Below are positions 13,707 through 15,197 of a stretch of 15,197 nt of DNA, piece after piece; positions within the stretch are counted from its first letter, which is position 1; every line of letters starts with the position of its first letter. The DNA is from Bacillota bacterium (GTDB taxonomy: Bacteria; Bacillota_I; Bacilli_A; Acholeplasmatales; Acholeplasmataceae). Where the stretch lies: positions 1-15,197 of the forward strand of contig JAEYXZ010000049.1 in NCBI GenBank assembly GCA_023431045.1, written 5' to 3'. Both the position numbers and the translations under genes were made by a program. The notes under the pieces are model-generated. The model ran no database searches. It saw nothing but the letters and a program-made list of their open reading frames with translations, and had not been told where the DNA came from.

Positions 13707-14594
13707 ATGAATGAACAACAATTGAAACAAATGCATGAAGGATTAGGATTTATAGCAGCACTAGACCAAAGTGGTGGTTCAACACCAAAAGCTTTAAAAC
13801 AATATGGTATTGATGAATCAAAATATAAAAATGAAGAAGAAATGTATGCACTCGTGCATGCCATGAGAACTAGAATTATCAAGAGCCAAGCCTTTAATTC
13901 CAAAAAGGTATTAGCTGCGATTTTATTTGAAAACACGATGGATCGACAAATCGATCAATTATTTACTGCGGATTTTTTATGGCAACAAAAGCACATCGTA
14001 CCATTCTTAAAGATTGATAAAGGATTAGCTGAACTATCTGATGGTGTTCAAATGATGAAACCAATTCCTGATTTGAATTCATTGTTAGAACGTGCAGTAT
14101 CTCGTCATATTTTTGGAACAAAGATGCGTTCAGTTATTAAAGCTGCAAACCATAAAGGTATTCTTGCAATCGTTAAACAACAATTTGAAATCGCAAAAGT
14201 GATTATGTCATATGGTTTAGTACCAATTATTGAACCAGAAGTTGATATCAATATTCCAGATAAAAAAGAAGCAGAACACATCCTTCTTAATGAACTTAAA
14301 AAGGAACTTGAATTATTACCAAAGAATGCAAAAGTCATCTTCAAGTTAACCATTCCAACTGAGGCTAACCTTTATCAAGTATTAATGAAAGATCCAAGAT
14401 GTGTGAGAGTTGTTGCACTATCTGGTGGATATAGTCGTGAACACGCCAATGAATTATTAAAACAAAATCATGGATTGATTGCATCATTCTCACGAGCTCT
14501 TGCCGAAGGTTTATTTGATTATCTATCACAACCAGAATTTGATCGTATTCTTGGTGAATCCATCCAATCAATTTACGAGGCATCTATTACGTAA
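13707..14594 (+). CDS. fda: Fructose-bisphosphate aldolase, class I
   Basis: This 295-residue cytoplasmic glycolytic enzyme cleaves fructose 1,6-bisphosphate to dihydroxyacetone phosphate and glyceraldehyde 3-phosphate by a Schiff-base mechanism, without metal. It closely resembles the staphylococcal class I aldolase (296 residues) along its length. Shared blocks are F-I-A-A-L-D20-Q-S-G-G-S-T-P-K-A-L, P-F-L-K102-x-D-K-G-L-A, G-V-Q-M-M-K-P-I, R-H-I-F-G-T-K-M-R-S, I-I-E176-P-E-V, F-K213-L-T-I-P-T-E (K213 the Schiff-base lysine) and L-S-G-G-Y-S-R-E. The ATG at 13707, with AGAAGGG 6 nt upstream, is preferred over an in-frame ATG at 13674, which would overlap the previous gene and has no ribosome binding site. 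The start is 1 nt past the upstream stop. The stop overlaps the LacI-family start (TAATG). Confidence 0.96.
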   Translation: MNEQQLKQMHEGLGFIAALDQSGGSTPKALKQYGIDESKYKNEEEMYALVHAMRTRIIKSQAFNSKKVLAAILFENTMDRQIDQLFTADFLWQQKHIVPFLKIDKGLAELSDGVQMMKPIPDLNSLLERAVSRHIFGTKMRSVIKAANHKGILAIVKQQFEIAKVIMSYGLVPIIEPEVDINIPDKKEAEHILLNELKKELELLPKNAKVIFKLTIPTEANLYQVLMKDPRCVRVVALSGGYSREHANELLKQNHGLIASFSRALAEGLFDYLSQPEFDRILGESIQSIYEASIT

Positions 14595-15197
14595 TGGCGA
14601 AAAAAATCAATATTGCAGAGATTGCAAGATTAGCTGGAGTCTCAACAGCAACCGTATCCTATGTCATTAATGATTTAGGTAAGGTTTCTGAAAAGACCAA
14701 ACGTAAAGTTCAACGCATTATTGCCGAATTGGATTATATTCCAAGTCTCAATGCAAAATCACTTTCGAATGGGCAAACCAAATTAATCGGAGTTACCCTT
14801 CCTTTAATCGCACCATCTGATACGACTGGTTCACTCCTTGAAACGAATCCTTTTTTTGCTGAGTATTTAGGTGAAATTCATAAAGTCATCTCTGAATACG
14901 GTTATGATATTTTACTATCGGGGATTCAAGTTAAGGGAAAATATAAGAACTGGATTAAGAGTAGAGGATTAGATGGAATCATTCTACTTGGGTCATATCC
15001 TCAAGATATTTATGAGGAAGTCAAAGAGTTAAATATTCCGACAGTCCTAACCGATATTTATGAAGACTATAGTGCTAATTTCCACACCATCAATTCAGAT
15101 GATGCGGATGGATCTTACCAAGCAACCAAACATTTAATTGATTTAGGTCATAAAAGAATTGGATTTGTCGGTGGATCGATTACTAAGTCACCAATCC
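14594..15197 (+). CDS. LacI-family transcriptional regulator (partial, 3' end outside window)
   Basis: The open frame of 201 codons runs off the window end; a full LacI protein is about 330-340 residues. The N-terminus is a LacI helix-turn-helix: I-N-I-A-E-I-A-R-L-A-G-V-S-T-A-T-V-S-Y-V (5-24), then V-S-E-K-T and the hinge Y-I-P-S-L-N-A-K-S-L. The ligand-binding domain begins at I-G-V (about 64-66) and continues with a family-like N-S-D-D-A-D-G at about 169-175 and G-H-K-R-I-G-F-V-G-G near 187-196. The ATG shares its A with the aldolase stop, so the regulator is coupled to it. A likely role is sugar-responsive repression of this operon or a neighbouring sugar-utilisation operon to the right. 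Ligand and operator are not identifiable here. Confidence 0.95.
   Translation, partial: MAKKINIAEIARLAGVSTATVSYVINDLGKVSEKTKRKVQRIIAELDYIPSLNAKSLSNGQTKLIGVTLPLIAPSDTTGSLLETNPFFAEYLGEIHKVISEYGYDILLSGIQVKGKYKNWIKSRGLDGIILLGSYPQDIYEEVKELNIPTVLTDIYEDYSANFHTINSDDADGSYQATKHLIDLGHKRIGFVGGSITKSPI

Overview
This AT-rich window looks like a piece of a low-GC Gram-positive (Firmicutes/Mollicutes-type) chromosome. Genes are tightly packed, with stop/start overlaps of 1 to 4 bp and strong GGAGG-type ribosome binding sites. Tryptophans are written TGG and TGA serves as a stop (1145-1147), so this is the standard code and not the Mycoplasma code. The gene set would suit Acholeplasmatales, Izemoplasmatales or Erysipelotrichia: a class I aldolase of staphylococcal type, an AgrC/AgrA-like two-component system, a single-chain Fe-S serine dehydratase and a DhaL-DegV fusion. 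The exact lineage is an inference. I see no insertion sequences, CRISPR arrays, tRNA or rRNA genes, and no stretch over 300 bp without a gene.

Left part (1-3730): an AHSA1/SRPBCC gene with its own promoter and terminator is followed by a three-gene translationally coupled operon. The operon encodes a DUF2177 membrane protein, a one-chain fatty-acid kinase (FakA-like DhaL plus zinc domain fused to FakB/DegV) and a DUF1295 membrane protein. It meets the next operon head-on at a bidirectional terminator that includes the stop codons of both converging genes.

Middle (3725-8378): an AgrC-like sensor kinase and a LytTR response regulator are transcribed leftward. Divergent from them is an operon of a glutathione-peroxidase-fold protein plus an FtsX-type ABC permease and its ATPase. 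A direct repeat with a 20-bp period in the shared intergenic region suggests that the regulator may control the peroxidase/ABC operon. A strong terminator closes that operon.

Right part (8454-15197): a single-chain L-serine dehydratase and a small uncharacterised protein come first. They are followed by a divergent cyclic-di-GMP pair: a leftward PAS-PAS-GGDAF-HD-GYP phosphodiesterase and a rightward PAS-GGEEF diguanylate cyclase with an intact inhibitory site. Downstream of the cyclase are an unrecognised six-helix membrane protein, a class I fructose-bisphosphate aldolase with its own near-consensus promoter, and a LacI-family regulator cut by the window end.

The most interesting candidates are the lipid-related fusion operon, the two-component system facing the atypical peroxidase/ABC operon, and the cyclic-di-GMP pair linked to an unknown membrane protein.
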